Positions 24,001 to 37,120 are shown, counted from the first letter of the stretch. The stretch: DNA of 64,000 bases from Sclerurus mexicanus (GCA_013396755.1 VWZF01003010.1:178955-242954); one strand, 5' to 3'. A program made the numbers and translations. Notes: generated by a model not told the origin, from the sequence alone.

Positions 24001-27000
24001 TGAAATTGAGAAGTAAAGAAAAGTTCAGATCTAAACTTCGTCTTCTGCTTATCTCTCACTGCATTGCACCACACATTGCAAAAGGAGGTAGCTGGCAACA
24101 CGTATGTATAGCTTTCAGCTACCAGATAATGGATTTTGACACAGGCCATAGTGGTGATGACCTGTGTGAAGTGGACTCCTGTTATGAAATCTCATATGAT
24201 TTTGCAAAGAGCTCGTGATAAATGTTGTCAGTTGAACAGTGAAGCTCTACAGGCCATGAATTTTTAATGGGTTTCTTGGTTGTGACTATTTGTGCTGGGA
24301 TGTATAGATTGTGAAATGAAATCCAGATGATAGCCAAATTCCTGTTTCTGCTCTGCAGTGTCACAAGTCACACAAACAGGCTGAAAAAGGTCTTTGAACT
24401 TCGAGCTTTAAAGGAGTTTACACCAATTGTGCTGACTCAGAGCACTTTTTGGAGGTCACCAGTTTATGCAAACCAAAACTTGTTTGGGACTCTCAGTGCT
24501 AGCTGGGTTTTCTTAGTGATAGTTGTCCTGTATATACTAGCGAGCAGCAAGGTCCTCATCATCAAAATAAACTTTCTTCCTACCCTGAGTTGAAAATTCA
24601 CAATATGTAGTTTGCACAGAGAAAACACAGGTGTGGTGGGGCTTCCTCCTGACCCCCCTTTCACTTCCCCAGAACAAAACAGAATAGGAACTATCTTTTT
24701 CTCTTGCTTCTGTGCTTGTTTGTTCCTGAGTGTCTCAGGCTCAGCAGACCATCTTTGAGCACTTAGCTGGCTGATCACTAAAGAACTTATTTTGTCTCTA
24801 AGTCATCTCTACTTTCATGGCGGTTTCAACTCTGCTGTTGTCAAATGAACATGGAAACCACAAGGAATTTAAATGACTGCTGGCAAGGCCTAGCAGATTC
24901 ACCATTTCCCTATTCAGTATCTGAAAAAATGAGAAAAACTTATAAAAATGAGCAGTAGTGTAAGGTCCTACTGAACATATGAGCTATGAAAGTAGGAAAA
25001 AACCAAAAAAACATTTTCACAGATTTAAAGACCACAACTGCAAAACTAGAAGTAGAGCAGAATAACAATATAAAGTAAACACAGGAAATGTTTACCACCC
25101 CAGCAACTGATTAACTGAGATCCAGACAACCCGTTAACCAGGCTTCTACAGTCAGCTTCACTAGGATTGCCAGCCACTTTGTCTCAGTGTAAATATTGTG
25201 TGTATAAACTCAATTAAAAACCCCAAACCCCATGTTGTGTGCTGATGCACACAAACCATAGTGATTTCAGTCTCTTATAAGGACACGGGTTATGTGGTAA
25301 GTATTTTCAGGATTTGTCTAGTCCACTCATTGCATCCCAACTGGCACTTCTTGTCCTGAGACCAGGATGCAAAGACTGACAAGGAACCTGTTGATGAGAA
25401 ATAAAAGAATATTTACATTAAATTATGCATAATTACATTTCCCATGTAATAATGTCACATGCTTAGTTCCAGAGACACTTCATAAATTCAGGAGAATGGC
25501 TTAACCAGGCACAACCCTGTTGTGAGCTGTTACATACACTGGGTAGCCTGAACATGATCAGGGGTAGGTCCTCTCAAATGATACAATCATTCTTTATACA
25601 GCCCTTTTCCATTCATTTAATCCAAAAAGCAAACAGTCCTCTCTGTGACATAGCCAGGCCTAGAAATAGAAGATTCAGCTAGACAACAGATACATATGGA
25701 AACTGGGCAAATTGTTTACTGTGACCAAAGAGAGTTCAGATGGTCAGCTTCCATTCTAGACTTCTGGAGCTTAAGTTCTGCTTCTTTAAAAGTATAAAGT
25801 CAGCAATAACAATAATTACAACAGCTCAAGGAATAACAGTACCTTAGCTGATAATAAATAGCAAAGCACCTGCCCACCCTCAACCAAATTGGCCCCAACC
25901 TTTCGTATTTCTTTTATTATCTCCTGATATAAGTTTGGGCTCTTGACTGGATGAAAATGGTAAGAAGGTTTGTGTTAGTTCTAAAGCATCTCCTATTTCA
26001 ATGAGGGAGCTTATCGTCAAGTCAAAGATTATTTGCTTTCAGCTAAGAGTAGAATAATAAATCATTCACTGTTTCCTGGACAAGTAACTGCAAATTCCTT
26101 TGTTAAAACTATTTGCTTGCCAGTTGCATCATCATCAGTTAATTACTCAAAAACAGTTTTGAAGGTGATGCCTTGTTGACAATTCACACTCTCACATTGC
26201 TGAGTGAAGTCAAACACACGTAGTTAGTTTCAGTCTGGCTTTAGCATATGAGCCACTCTACAAAGGGATCATAAAACAAAGTACAATGTGACAACAATGG
26301 ATATCACCGATGTTCCTTGTGAAAAAGAGACAAGATGAAGGAATGTCTACCATGGAGAACCAGATGGAGAGGTCCTTATAGATGCTTGGTCTCCTGATTA
26401 AGTCGCATCTGCTCAAGTGGATTTATTACTCTCCAGCAATAAGAGCCTGAACCACAGCTCGCTGGCACCAGTAGGGATCTTTCTACTAACTTCAGAGCAT
26501 TAGGATCAGTTGCTGAAGGTGGATACAATTCTTCTTATTAACACCACTGGATGTTAGATAGAGAATATATTTGAAAAGCTTAGCCTAGTTGGTTTCACAA
26601 GGTTTAACTTACAAAAAGTCTTAACTGCTTTTTGATATATTACTTGGTGGGGTATTTTTACAACCTTTATTAATTTAAAATCTGAAACTTAAAAGTGTGT
26701 AAATACAGTCTGATAAAAGATAACGATAACATAAAAGGTTCATAAGATTGGTAAGATATTGCAAACAAAACTAGAAATATGGTTCATAGGTATTATAAAC
26801 ACATAAATTATGATCCAAATTACTTTGTTTAGAAAATTCAGGAGTACAGGAACTTTTAGGAAGAGAGTTTAGAAGGTTGTATATGAAAGCCTGGTCAGAG
26901 TTAGGTCTCCTTAGAATTTAACCCAGTAAAATTAATTGATAGGAAGGGGAAGGTTGTATAAACATTGTTAAAGCAGAAGTTTACTATTGCTATAAAATGT

Positions 27001-27093
27001 CTCAGTGGGTGAGGTCATCATATCAGTTCAAATTCAAAAAAAACACTCAATATGTTTCTGGTGGTACTGGTTTAATATTGTTACGATGTTCTA
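21036..27093. other. Long spacer without recognisable gene
   Basis: About 6 kb of AT-rich sequence. The longest frame is 104 codons (minus, 24464-24778) and resembles nothing known. A frame at 23132-23347 follows a CTCCTAATTCTAG acceptor-like site (ending 23108) but also passes a donor-like CAAGGTGAC, so it is not a convincing exon. A perfect octamer ATGCAAAT lies at 22886-22893. The patch 21590-21860 and the one at 22000-22110 are GC-richer without CpG enrichment. No repeat family is recognised here. Confidence 0.6.
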
Positions 27094-27154
27094 AGGGATT
27101 GGATTAGATGATCTCCAGAAGTCCCTTCTAACCTAACTATTCTGTTATTCTAAG
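27094..27154 (+). mobile_element. CR1 3' tail, 5'-truncated
   Basis: GGATTGGATTAGATGATCTCCAGAAGTCCCTTCTAACC is the conserved 3' end of bird CR1 elements. It is followed by a degraded octamer repeat (ATTCTGTTATTCTAAG). Only about 60 bases are present, as expected from the extreme 5' truncation usual for CR1. It is non-coding and inactive. Confidence 0.93.
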
Positions 27155-30044
27155 AACACCAATGACAGCACCCACACACTCTTGGAAGTGAGGAAAAAAT
27201 AGTTACCACTGGCATTTTGGAAACTGAAAAACAATCAAAGCAAGAACTTTTCAGTTTTAGGTTCACCCCACGATACTAAAATCAGTCAGAAAATCCATAC
27301 ATGAAGCAGCTATGATATTATTATTTCTAGATTATTTTATATTGTGTGTTAATGATGACTATTATTTACTCACTCCTGTACAGGGAAGGAGGATGAATTT
27401 TGTCTTTTTTGTCATTAATCCTTAGAAATACTGCACATGAGCTGTTAAAATATTTAAAAACTTATTTTTCCTAAGTGACATTATTTTGATGCCTGGGATG
27501 GAGTTGTAGAGATTTCACTGAAAGTATGATGACAATGTCTCTGAAACATGCTGAAGTGCATGTCTGAATGTATTTATGAACACCTGGGACCAGGATGATA
27601 CTGCTGAATGGTAGTCTTGTCACTGTTTCTCCTCATATCACCCATCCAGTCATTGGAAACAGACAAGTTTGGGCTATCTGTTTTTTTCCTAAAACTAATC
27701 TGTACAAACTGCTTGAAGGACTGTCTGAGCTTTCATTTTCAAGTGTGCACCCACTCCACCATGCTCCTGTGCTCTGTAGAGAAACCTTTCCAGTCTTGAG
27801 TGCATGTAGCCATTTCTGAGCATGCTGAACTTGCCTCTACCCCTTACAGTTTATGCAGTAAGTAAATTTTATACAAGAGATGCTTTTCTGCTGCCTTTGA
27901 CAGCTTGGAGTACAGCATACTAAAATAACTTGACACAGGTTTATGCTAAACCCAGCCAATCCCTCTTGTTTCTCCTAAGGAGCAAGAATAAAGTCTCCAG
28001 GGCTATCATTCTCCAGCAACTTTTTCTAGCTCTTTCGAGTAATTAGACCTTCTTTGATGAAAGGGGCATAGCCTGCATGCCACACTTACCCATGTATGTG
28101 CACTCTTCACTACACATCAGTTTGGTGGTTGCTGGCCTATACAGCAACCAGAAAGCACCTGATGCTTTCAGCATATGGACAGCAAACTTCCCACCTTCCA
28201 CAACACCCTCAGAGAATCATACAGTGTATCACTGTCTCTCATCAGACACCTTGTAGGTACATTTTTGTAGAGACAAGCTTGAGAAGAAGGTAGTCTTTTC
28301 ACTCTCAGATTCAGTTCCAAACAACTAGCTGAGGAGGAAACAGCTGTCAGCAGCTCTGAAATGAGGAGAAAAGAGACCAAGAAACATCAGCACAATTTTG
28401 GACAAATTCCAAGAAGAAATGGGACATATAAGTCCTGTGTAATGTTGGACAAGGTAATGGGGCATTGCTGCACACTGTATATAAGCTGGTTTCCAGGTTT
28501 GATGTTCAGGGGAATGTAAAATTACTAGGAAGCATTTGTGCTTACAATTGAAGTCCTAGTTGCTTTTCACGTCCAACATTGCAGAACGGCAGGACTCTGA
28601 CTGTTAGTAACATGTCAGTATTCCCAAGAGGAGCAGAAGTTTTAAGTAGGCTGGAAAAGATCCTCTATGAACACCAGAGTAAATAATATATTTTGTTTCC
28701 AGAATTTATCCTTAATACATCTTGCTGTCTTCACAAGTCTCATCTCTCACCTTGTAAATGTATATGCTATACCTACTTTTACATTCATGTGTGTATCAAA
28801 AGAGTGCAGTCAAGCTGTAGTGAAGTTAAGCACATTTTAAAGTGAGGGTAGGGTTATTTTCCAAGGGCATTGGACAGCCATACATAATTGTTCTCTGTGT
28901 GAGAAAGAATAAATGCAACAAGCAGGTTATGCAGGAGCACTTTCCAGGATGTCATATTCTTCAAATCTGATGCTTTTACAGAAAGTCAAACTAAATATTT
29001 CCCTCAAATATCCAGACATTTGAACAGTCCTTCAAAGTTCAGTGAGTCTCAGTGCAAGCAAGGAAGATCTCTACACCCTATATTTTTCCCTAGTAGCTCA
29101 GATGTTGCCCTTTCATTTCCATGAATAGAAATATTCAATAGAAAACAAGCATATCTGGACTTTGCATAGCAAATGCAAAGGTATGGCTGCTGCTCCCTAC
29201 ATTCTCCAATCTGAGGTCAAATCCTGACCACTTCATATATGGTTATAGCTGCACCTATGAAGAAGTTCTCTGAATCAAATGGGTTCCCGAGACAGACTAG
29301 GAGGCCATGTGCATAGCATGGTTGATAAGGTAGGGACCAAATTGTTGATGTTGCAGGGCATAAAACATGAGGAAGAGCAAGCAAAGATGGGAGCATGTCT
29401 GAAAGCATTTTCCTATTTTAGAAGAGCCCAATACAAAGGCTTATTCTTTCTCAGGCTATAATTCCCAGTAAGGTACCTGGGTCCTTCTTAGCACCCCAGA
29501 CTTTTGTGCATTGAGTATAACTGCCTTGCTGTGACACCATGGCAGGCTGTCTCTCATCAGCCCCTGCTGTGATACTCCTAATGCTTTCACTCCAGGGAGT
29601 GCTTCCCTGCTTGATGCTGCTAGCAGATTAAAGCTGTTCTAATTTTCCATTCTAAGCCAAATAGATGCATAAGCAAGCTGTTGGATTGTTTCGCTATGAG
29701 TGCTGTACACCATCAGCCTGCTTCCTGCTCCCCACCACCCCAGCACTCATAATGGTGGACATTTGCAAGTAAAATGTGGGGTGGAGGGCAGAGGTGAGGT
29801 TAAGACACACGATAGACAAGGAGGAGTTCCAGGAATATTTTTCTGCCAAACCCTGTTTTTCAAACTACTGTCCTGACTCCTACCTCTATGTTAGTGTCAG
29901 GAGATGACTTGAAAATTAGGGAGTCTTTTTCTGGGATCAGAAAAGTCATCAAGATTCATTGGATCAGAAGAGTCTTTAAGATCCAATGTTTTTCAGAAAT
30001 AGGCTGAATGAGCTCGGTAAAGATTAGATGCCAGTCCAAAAATA
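27155..30044. other. Spacer without recognisable gene
   Basis: About 2.9 kb with no supported gene. Frames are all below 75 codons. A TATATAAG word near 28480 has no other promoter context. No repeat family is recognised. Confidence 0.6.
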
Positions 30045-30215
30045 CAGTGCAATACAATTTATTTTTATATGCCATCCTTCACACAAAGTACCACAAAACA
30101 CTTTAGAGAGATGGAGAGATAATGCTTTACAGAGTTAGGTACAGCAACTCCCAGACAGGCAGAAAAGGAAAATGACATATGGAAATAGAGCAGAGTAAAA
30201 GGGAAAGCTGAAATT
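30045..30215 (+). repeat. Ancient amniote interspersed repeat
   Basis: The segment reads in order AATTTATTTTTATATGCCAT, CACACAAAGTACCACAAAACACTTTAGAGAGATGGAGAGATAATGC, TTTACAGAGTTAGGTACAG, AACTCCCAGACAGGCAGA and AATGACATATGGAAATAGAG. This follows the word order of an old repeat in birds and reptiles whose hallmark is 'CAAAGTGC..CAAAGCGCTTTACAGAGAT'. The fit covers about 170 bases. The family name is not known to me with certainty. Confidence 0.45.
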
Positions 30216-32208
30216 TAAAAGCAGTAATGCAAGTAAGTATCCTCATGGATGAGTCCCCACAAAAGGACTGTGGAAGAATTCAGTGACAGGGCAGGAGAAT
30301 GATAGGTGGAAATTAACATCAAAAACTAGGCTAGAAAACATTCTAGGAATGCTTTCACTCTGCAACACCTGGTAAGAGGAAGCAATATAGAGGGATACCT
30401 GTCTGTCCTTATAGTGGCTAAGCAATTTTTTAACAATCCAGTATTATTGATAAACCTACTTGCTTTGATTGCCCATGTGAGTTAGACCCAGAAAGAATTT
30501 CACACACCCAAAGATCTCGTCTTGCTTCTGAAATTGGTCCATCTGTGATATGAGGATTTTATGATGCCTGAACACTTCAGGGGCATTACAGTCATTTCAG
30601 GGAAGCTGCTAACCAAATTACATGGAGATAGCTTTGTCTGGGACAGCAGGCAGAAATACTCGCATGCACACAAACACGCATGTCCATACATGCACAAGCT
30701 TCACCTAAGAAACCTCTTTAAAAATACATTACCAAGTTAAATTTTAAACTGTGCTCGATGATTCTGAAGTAAATTGAAGGGCTTGAGGGTATTTATTTGT
30801 GGCAGAGGAGAGAGAAGCAGGAACTTCTCTCTGTGTGTATGGAACTATTCCCTTTCCCAGAGGATCTCTGTAGCTGGCTGGAAGATGAAAAGGCTCAGGC
30901 AGCAGATGAGTCAGGAATGGGGAGGGGGAAAAAAAAAAGAAAAAGGGAAATTTTCAAAAATAGGATAAAAATTATGCTTAATCTATTTTGTGTTGCTATG
31001 ATTTTGTCAGTGCTGGCCTTGGCAGGCTTTCTGGCTGTAACAGACTTGATTATTGTTTCTGAGAGCACACGGATGGCATTGCAGCTTGTATGCAGCACAA
31101 TCTGCATTGCTTGGATAGCATAGGCATTGGACAGTGGGTTATCACATTCCTTGTATCATTCAAGCCTTGCTGCAGTGATATGTCATTACATATACTTAAT
31201 CCAAATATGTGAAGCTGGAGAAGTCGCCAGTGCTGCTGCTGCTGTAGAACAACATGCCAGCAACCAGTTCCTGGTGATGGGTAGGTGAAATACTTCTGTT
31301 GCAAACCTCAGCTTTTTTCAGGGCTTTTTTTGTTTTCATACTTCAGCTAGTAATGAGCAGCAGCATACAGAATATGAGTGCAAAAATTTGGGCCCTGAAT
31401 GTACCCTTATGTACCTGCATAAACCCACTGATTCCAGGTACCTGTGTCTCTGGCCAGATTACACCACTTCCGCTCGTGTCTTTTAAGACTTTATGCTTAT
31501 GCCAGGTATTGTTCTGAGAATAATAGGTCTATCCCAATGTTTTCTCTTGGTGATTTTTCTCTTCTTTGCAAACTATCTGTCTGATGAGATACCTGTCTTA
31601 ATCTTCTCACTGTACATCCAGGACAGTTGCCCCTATTTACCAAAGAAACTTCAACTACTACCACAGCACCACAGTTTCTCCCTCTCATTACATTTTTTCT
31701 TAAAATCATAACTTGTAGCAAGATGGTTAAGTTGGAAACACAGGAAAAGGAGAAATTACTTTTGCCACAAGTTTTAAGCTCTAACCCAGTACAGACTGCA
31801 TGAGATGCTACACATAGTATATCCAGGGTATATGGGATGATCACCAGTGTAACTTTCATGTGACAGTCACTAACAGGTATATATTGCTATAGTAAGGTTA
31901 TATATGAAAAAGTTTGGGGTGATGACTAAGAGTCTCCCTTGGAATTGTTCATGTGCCTTTTAACAAAGTTGTGATTTATTTTCTTAAGCTTCATATTTAA
32001 TTTGTTTGTCGCAGCCTCCTGAGGGATGAGCTGTTATCCCACTTTCAGAGATGAGACAGAGTACTTCTCCTGCAGACAACTCACTTGGAAAACTCATGCC
32101 AAAAGACAAGTTTTGCCACGCTTCCTCTCTGCCTCCTTGGCAGGAGTTGCTGTAGTAGTGGCAAGAGAGTTGAGTGGTCTTAATGATACAAACTCGTCTC
32201 GTGCAATG
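30216..32208. other. Spacer with one hydrophobic ORF of doubtful reality
   Basis: No supported gene. A 108-codon plus-strand frame at 30797-31123 has a Lys/Arg-rich patch near residues 47-54, created by an A-rich tract. It is followed by a hydrophobic stretch at about residues 60-90 (MLNLFCVAMILSVLALAGFL and onward) that could span a membrane. It resembles no known family and has no start context or splice evidence. A short CTG run lies near 31233-31244. The block 31000-31290 has mixed composition and might be conserved non-coding DNA. Confidence 0.45.
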
Positions 32209-32299
32209 TGATCTAGGATGACTGTGCTCATGCAGGGAGGTTGGATCAGATGACCCACTGTGGTCCTTTCTAACCTTACCCATTCTGTGATTCTGTGAT
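32209..32299 (+). mobile_element. CR1 3' tail, 5'-truncated
   Basis: The text TCATGCAGGGAGGTTGGATC, AGATGACCCACTGTGGTCC and TTTCTAACCTTACC, ending in ATTCTGTGATTCTGTGAT, is a typical bird CR1 3' end with two intact ATTCTGTG octamers. It covers about 90 bases. A 190-codon minus-strand frame (31984-32556) runs antisense straight through it, which argues that the frame is fortuitous. Confidence 0.95.
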
Positions 32300-34130
32300 C
32301 TGAACTTAGCTTCAGGAGGCTGGCTTTCGGGCAGAGGTAGAAAATTTTTGGACTTGACACATGACTCCAATGGAGTCATACTCCCTTGCTCCTGTGTGGC
32401 ATACTGCTTCTGGGAAAAGGTTTTAGACACATCAGAAACTTTCTGAGTTCTACTGCATCTCCTATATTCAAGGTCTGGAACCTCACAATTCCTCTTTATT
32501 ATGGCAGAATCTTGTAAGGTCCTCCAATGTCTCGCATGAAGCATGGCTAGTGACACTCAGCCCAAGTCAGAATAAGATCATGTGGCTGCCAGGCATGTGG
32601 TTACAGCACACAGAGCAAGAGAGAAGAGGGCAGATTTTTTCAAAGCATTATATGAATGTTTCCTCAAACAGGGCAAAAATCCAGATTTCACTGCCAGAGA
32701 AGCTCGTACTGGAAAGTACTGCCTCTCACATCCCCTCTCTGTGGCCCACCAGCTGTTCAACACAAGCTCCCAAAGCACAGCAGCATTTGCTTGAGAGATG
32801 AAGGTACACATACCTTCAGACAATGAGAGAACATCCCTTTCACATCTCCCCTCCTGCAAAAGTAGGCTAAAGACTCAGAAAGCTGACTCTAGGAAAGGTC
32901 AGCTACGAATTCCAAGACTGAGTATCCTAGCCAGCAGAAATGTCCCTTTAAGTTCCATCTCCTGTGGCATTTTCTTTGCTGGCACTTGGAAAGCTCCTGT
33001 CTCACCTGCTGGATTTGTGGTCCCATTTCAAGGTGTTTATGAACTCTTGTCTCACAATTTCCTGTGTCAGGGGGACTCTACTAAGGCCAGGATGCCTACT
33101 AGAATAGGGTTACAACATACTGACCCTTCCATGTCATCTAAGAGTTGAGTCACGGTGAGTAAATAGGAGAATACAGCCATATAAAAATAACCAAAATACA
33201 GATAGAAAGTTGCTACAATAAAGATATAAGTGAAAGAAAGATTACAGTAAGAAATACTGAGATTTGAGGTGGGAGAGGGATAGAGGGAGACAAAGAGCTT
33301 TAGGGGACTGTGAAACCCAGTACAAATACGCTACATTAATTCAGAGTAGTTGTCTGCAGAAAGATGACAACCGGACTAAAGAGTAGTCACCGACATTACA
33401 CCAGCAATGGCTTTGGCTCTGTGTGAATCCCATTGGATTGGACCCTGTGACAATTTGTTTCTTACTCTGTGTGCCTCCAGATTGGTGTGCTAAGCGAAAT
33501 AAGGTGCAGCATTCTTTTAAAGATAAAAGGACTTGTTCAAATTTTACATAATCATAGAATTATTCTTTACAGTGGATTTACATAGACATTGTCAGTGGGG
33601 AATTCTCTCAGCAGCTTCAATTACTGTATTTTCATGTGCATTGTCTGATAGGAGATGTGCTGGATCTTGAATACCTGCTTACCTGATTAATGTGGATTAT
33701 TCATCCCATTGTAATTACCTGTGAATTTTAGGGTAGCAAACATGTGAGAAGAATTTGTATAAAAGCTGCAGGATTTTTGAAAGGCAAATATTTCCCAAGA
33801 ATCCCTGTATGCAGGCTGACACATTTCATTCCTTATGGTGATACTCTCTGCATTATAGCATTTGACTTGATGTAAATGTGATAGTGCTAAGTAATACTGA
33901 CATGCGGCAGTGAAATGCACTGAAGAACCACTAGAAAACACCTAGCTATTGAATGGTTTCAAAAAGTGAAAGCTTTTCATCATCAATTTAGCTTTTAACA
34001 AAACTGCCCTCAGATGTTTGTTGTCTTGTTATTTTTTTCTCCTAATTAAAACCATACCATTTTAGCAGGTCGTGCTCATGAACCAGTAACATCAAATTCC
34101 CCAGTAGCACAAATGTGTGGTAGCAAACAC
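32300..34130. other. Spacer; possible old-repeat trace
   Basis: No supported gene. Plus- and minus-strand frames of 83-116 codons between 32550 and 33150 overlap each other in several phases and resemble nothing known. The segment 33393-33450 (ATTACACCAGCAATGGCTTTGGC, then GTGTGAATCCCATTGGATTGG) may be a trace of the palindromic old repeat seen at 20925, but the match is short. The rest is ordinary spacer. Confidence 0.5.
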
Positions 34131-34162
34131 AGCATTAGTGTGAGACAGCATTAGTGTGAGAC
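34131..34162. repeat. Exact 16-base tandem duplication
   Basis: AGCATTAGTGTGAGAC occurs twice head to tail without any difference. Perfect identity suggests a recent slippage or duplication event, perhaps still polymorphic. Confidence 0.95.
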
Positions 34163-35884
34163 ACCATTTTGACAAGTAGGTCAGGCTGGCAACCAATGCC
34201 ATATAGCCTGTGAATAGGTTTTAATGTAGTTGAGCTGATTGGGTAGGAATTTGTCTTAGTGGGATATATACTCCTAAATCACTCAGGACTCATATCTGCA
34301 GGTACAGGCAGGCAGATCTGAACCCCTCTGCTCACACTAGAGGCCAGATGAAAATGCACTTTGTTGTTTTGAAATCCATGCAGGTACCTTCCTGACTTTC
34401 TGTGTATGACTAGCACTTTCTTGAAATGCCCAGCCTTCATTTTTATAGGCTAGGGTCGTAAGTGGCTACCAGAGGAAAGAGCCCTATGTTAGCATTACCT
34501 TCCTGCACACTAACTGAATTGCATACAGAGACAAGGCTTTCTGAAAACAATTATTTTGTCTTTTCTTTTAAATAGCCAAAATACTTTCACAGTTAGGATT
34601 CCTACTAAAAATAAGGGAGATGACACAAACATGACCGTGCTGTGGATGGAGCTCACAATGACACACTCTGATATTGGCTGAATTCAGCTGAGGGGTTTAG
34701 AAATATTCTCCTGAACGATATTTACTGACCTTGCTAATTTTCACCAATGTCATTCCACAGCTTCAGGTCAAACTGACTGAAGTGAGAGTAAAGAGGAGCC
34801 TGAATCATCTGAGCTACATTTAAAGTTAAACAGGGTTGCTGATAAGAGCTTTATGATCTTGAGCTCATTATAGCCTGTGCAAGCAGAACTATATTGATAC
34901 ATCAAATTGAACATTAACACAAAAAAACCTGTGAGCAGCGTTTTCGTTGCTCTGGGAATATGTACAGCCCAGTCCAGCACAGAAAGCAAACACAAAGATC
35001 TTAAGGAGATATCTTCTCGCATGAGGTCCCCATTTGCTTAGAAGTTCTCCGGCCACCCTTTTTTCCTTTCTATTGCATTGTAGACATGGTGTTCATCTTT
35101 TCCTTCTGAAAGCCTTTTTTGTCATCAGTGACCATAATGTATTGTATCTCTGTAGTTAACAACACAATCTCATATAACCCCTGAAGGACTCCAAGGATTT
35201 CCTCTTCGTTTTTAAGCATTGCCTTCCATTTACCATTAAAGAAATGTTGAGGATAAGGTTAGATCTGTACTGATAGGACCCACATCCCCACACCTCTTTA
35301 TCATGTCATCATCAGTTCAGTGTTTTACCTATTTATTCAGTGGCAAATAGTATGTTTGTGCTGTTACCACTGGAAATCTCAGCCTCTTACATATGTATGT
35401 GCGAACTGAGTCTGGAGGCTACAAAGTTAGAAAGCTGCAATAGTTCCCATAGTTCCCATGTGCCGATCCAAGAACCAGTCTCAACTTTGAGCCAATAGGC
35501 TCTATTTCTGTTGTCCCTCAAGGGGACAAGCCAACGTCTGCCTCTTTGAGAAATCCAGCTCAACTCATTCTTGAAACACAGTGCCAGACATGCTGACATG
35601 CATTGAGTGAAGTGTTATAATTGAATGGTTTGGACAATTTGAGACTTGAGATGTGATGAATACTTCAGCAGAAATCCTCCTGATACTTTCCCTTCATCTA
35701 CAAAGAGAGTGGGTGGTTTGATATCTGCATCACTAGTTACCACCAAACCTTACTGGGAATAATTAACACCTGATCCAAAGACATAGCAGTTATTTCTTTC
35801 AAAAAAAAAAAATTGCATGCAGAAATAAAGAGATGCCATTTTATTATTAACCTGCTGTGCTGTACAGAAAAAATGTCATCAGAT
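34163..35884. other. Spacer without recognisable gene
   Basis: AT-rich spacer. A 9-base unit ATAGTTCCC is repeated in tandem near 35440-35457. An 11-A run lies near 35802. No frame exceeds 84 codons and no repeat family is recognised. Confidence 0.6.
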
Positions 35885-35985
35885 TAAGAACCAGACCCTG
35901 CTCTCATTTATGCATATGAAACTCCACGAAACCCAACAGGAATCATGCACACATGTATGGGCAGGATTTTGCCCATAATCACTGA
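35885..35985 (+). repeat. Ancient palindromic-type interspersed repeat
   Basis: It begins ACCAGACCCTGCTCTCATTTATGC and ends GGGCAGGATTTTGCCCAT. The two ends are imperfect reverse complements. The middle (ACTCCACGAAACCCAACAGG) fits the 'ACTCCATTGAAGTCAATGG' core of the same old amniote family suggested at 20925-21035. A non-autonomous DNA-transposon origin would explain the terminal symmetry, but that is inference. Confidence 0.45.
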
Positions 35986-37042
35986 TAGCAACCTTCCTCA
36001 CAGTTCACATGCAATGTCATATAAATCAGTCTGAGGCTTTCTGAGGTATACAAAGGTGGTAACATGTTAAATTTGGAGGATGGTAAACAAAAATACAGGT
36101 GTTTTGAAAAACATGCTAAGAAAGAGTTTTTCCAGTATGATTTCACTTTGTCTAATTCACTTGTTAATAAGGCCATCCTGAAAGATTCAACTGTCAATTT
36201 GTGTTTAACTGTAATATTGATAGATCTGAAAATGTTGCCTACAGCAAAATTTGCACAGTACTTCTCATTATAAAACTCCAGCTTTACTGCTTAGAATTTT
36301 GCCCTGGTTTTAACTGTGCTGCAATGAATCACATCAGCAGCTCTTCTAGGGGGGAATGTTTTTGGGAGACTTTCAGACAGTTGTCTTTCTAATATGTAAT
36401 CTATTTTTTTACACATATTTCTGAGAATATGGTAAAGGAAAAATACAGTTTACCAAATTAGCGATAAATCTACAACTGTTTTATGGAGAGCTAGATGTTG
36501 GACAAGGGATTTGCAATTTGACAGAGAAGCTGCTTTTAGACAGGGATGGAGCTTCTGTAGCCAGTCACTGGGAAAATCTGCCTTAATTCCATTGAGTTGT
36601 GAGCCCTGAAAAATCTCAGGTTCATCAACACAGAGAATTTCTGAAACAGACTGAAAAGTAAAAGCCCCTACCATGCTACATGCCAAACATTGTTATCTAT
36701 CCCTTGCCAGGAGCCGTGACACCTGTACGAAACTGAACAGTTCGTGTGTTTCCTTGGCCCTGGCCTTCACTTCGACTACCTTACCTTGCCTCCAAAACTA
36801 CATGCTGCTCCACACTGCTGCCTTTTTCCACAAAAAATCCACAGGTACTCTTTCTAAAGGGTTGGGGAATGGCAGGAAGAGTGGCCCAGGAATGGGGCTT
36901 TCAGAAGCTATCTTGAGTTTCTAACCATGCCTGTATGTATCACTCATAATTAAGTAGCTTCACCAGCTCCTGTGAACATAAATTTCGCTGCAGGGTAGCC
37001 CTCAGAGGTTTTAGGTAACCCTGGCAGTTGTGTAGGATTGTT
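35986..37042. other. Spacer without recognisable gene
   Basis: Ordinary AT-rich spacer with frames up to 83 codons in several overlapping phases. Nothing is recognised. Confidence 0.6.
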
Positions 37043-37120
37043 TTTGTTGTTATTACTGTTATTATTGTTACTATTGCTGTTGTTATTGCCATTGTTGTCA
37101 TTAAATAATTATTATTATTT
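37043..37120. repeat. Imperfect (TTG/TTA)n trinucleotide microsatellite
   Basis: About 78 bases of TTG, TTA and TTC-type triplets, ending in ATTATTATTATT. On the minus strand the 79-codon frame reads it as Ile/Thr/Val repeats, an artefact of the triplet period. Confidence 0.9.

Noticed and set aside
31984..32556. Longest frame in the window, 190 codons, minus strand
   Set aside because: It reads antisense through the CR1 tail at 32209-32299, has no recognisable domain, and overlaps other frames. A chance frame is the better explanation.
33549..33562. ATCATAGAATTATTC, resembling a reversed CR1 octamer
   Set aside because: The sequence beyond it lacks the conserved CR1 3' text, so the match is too short to call.
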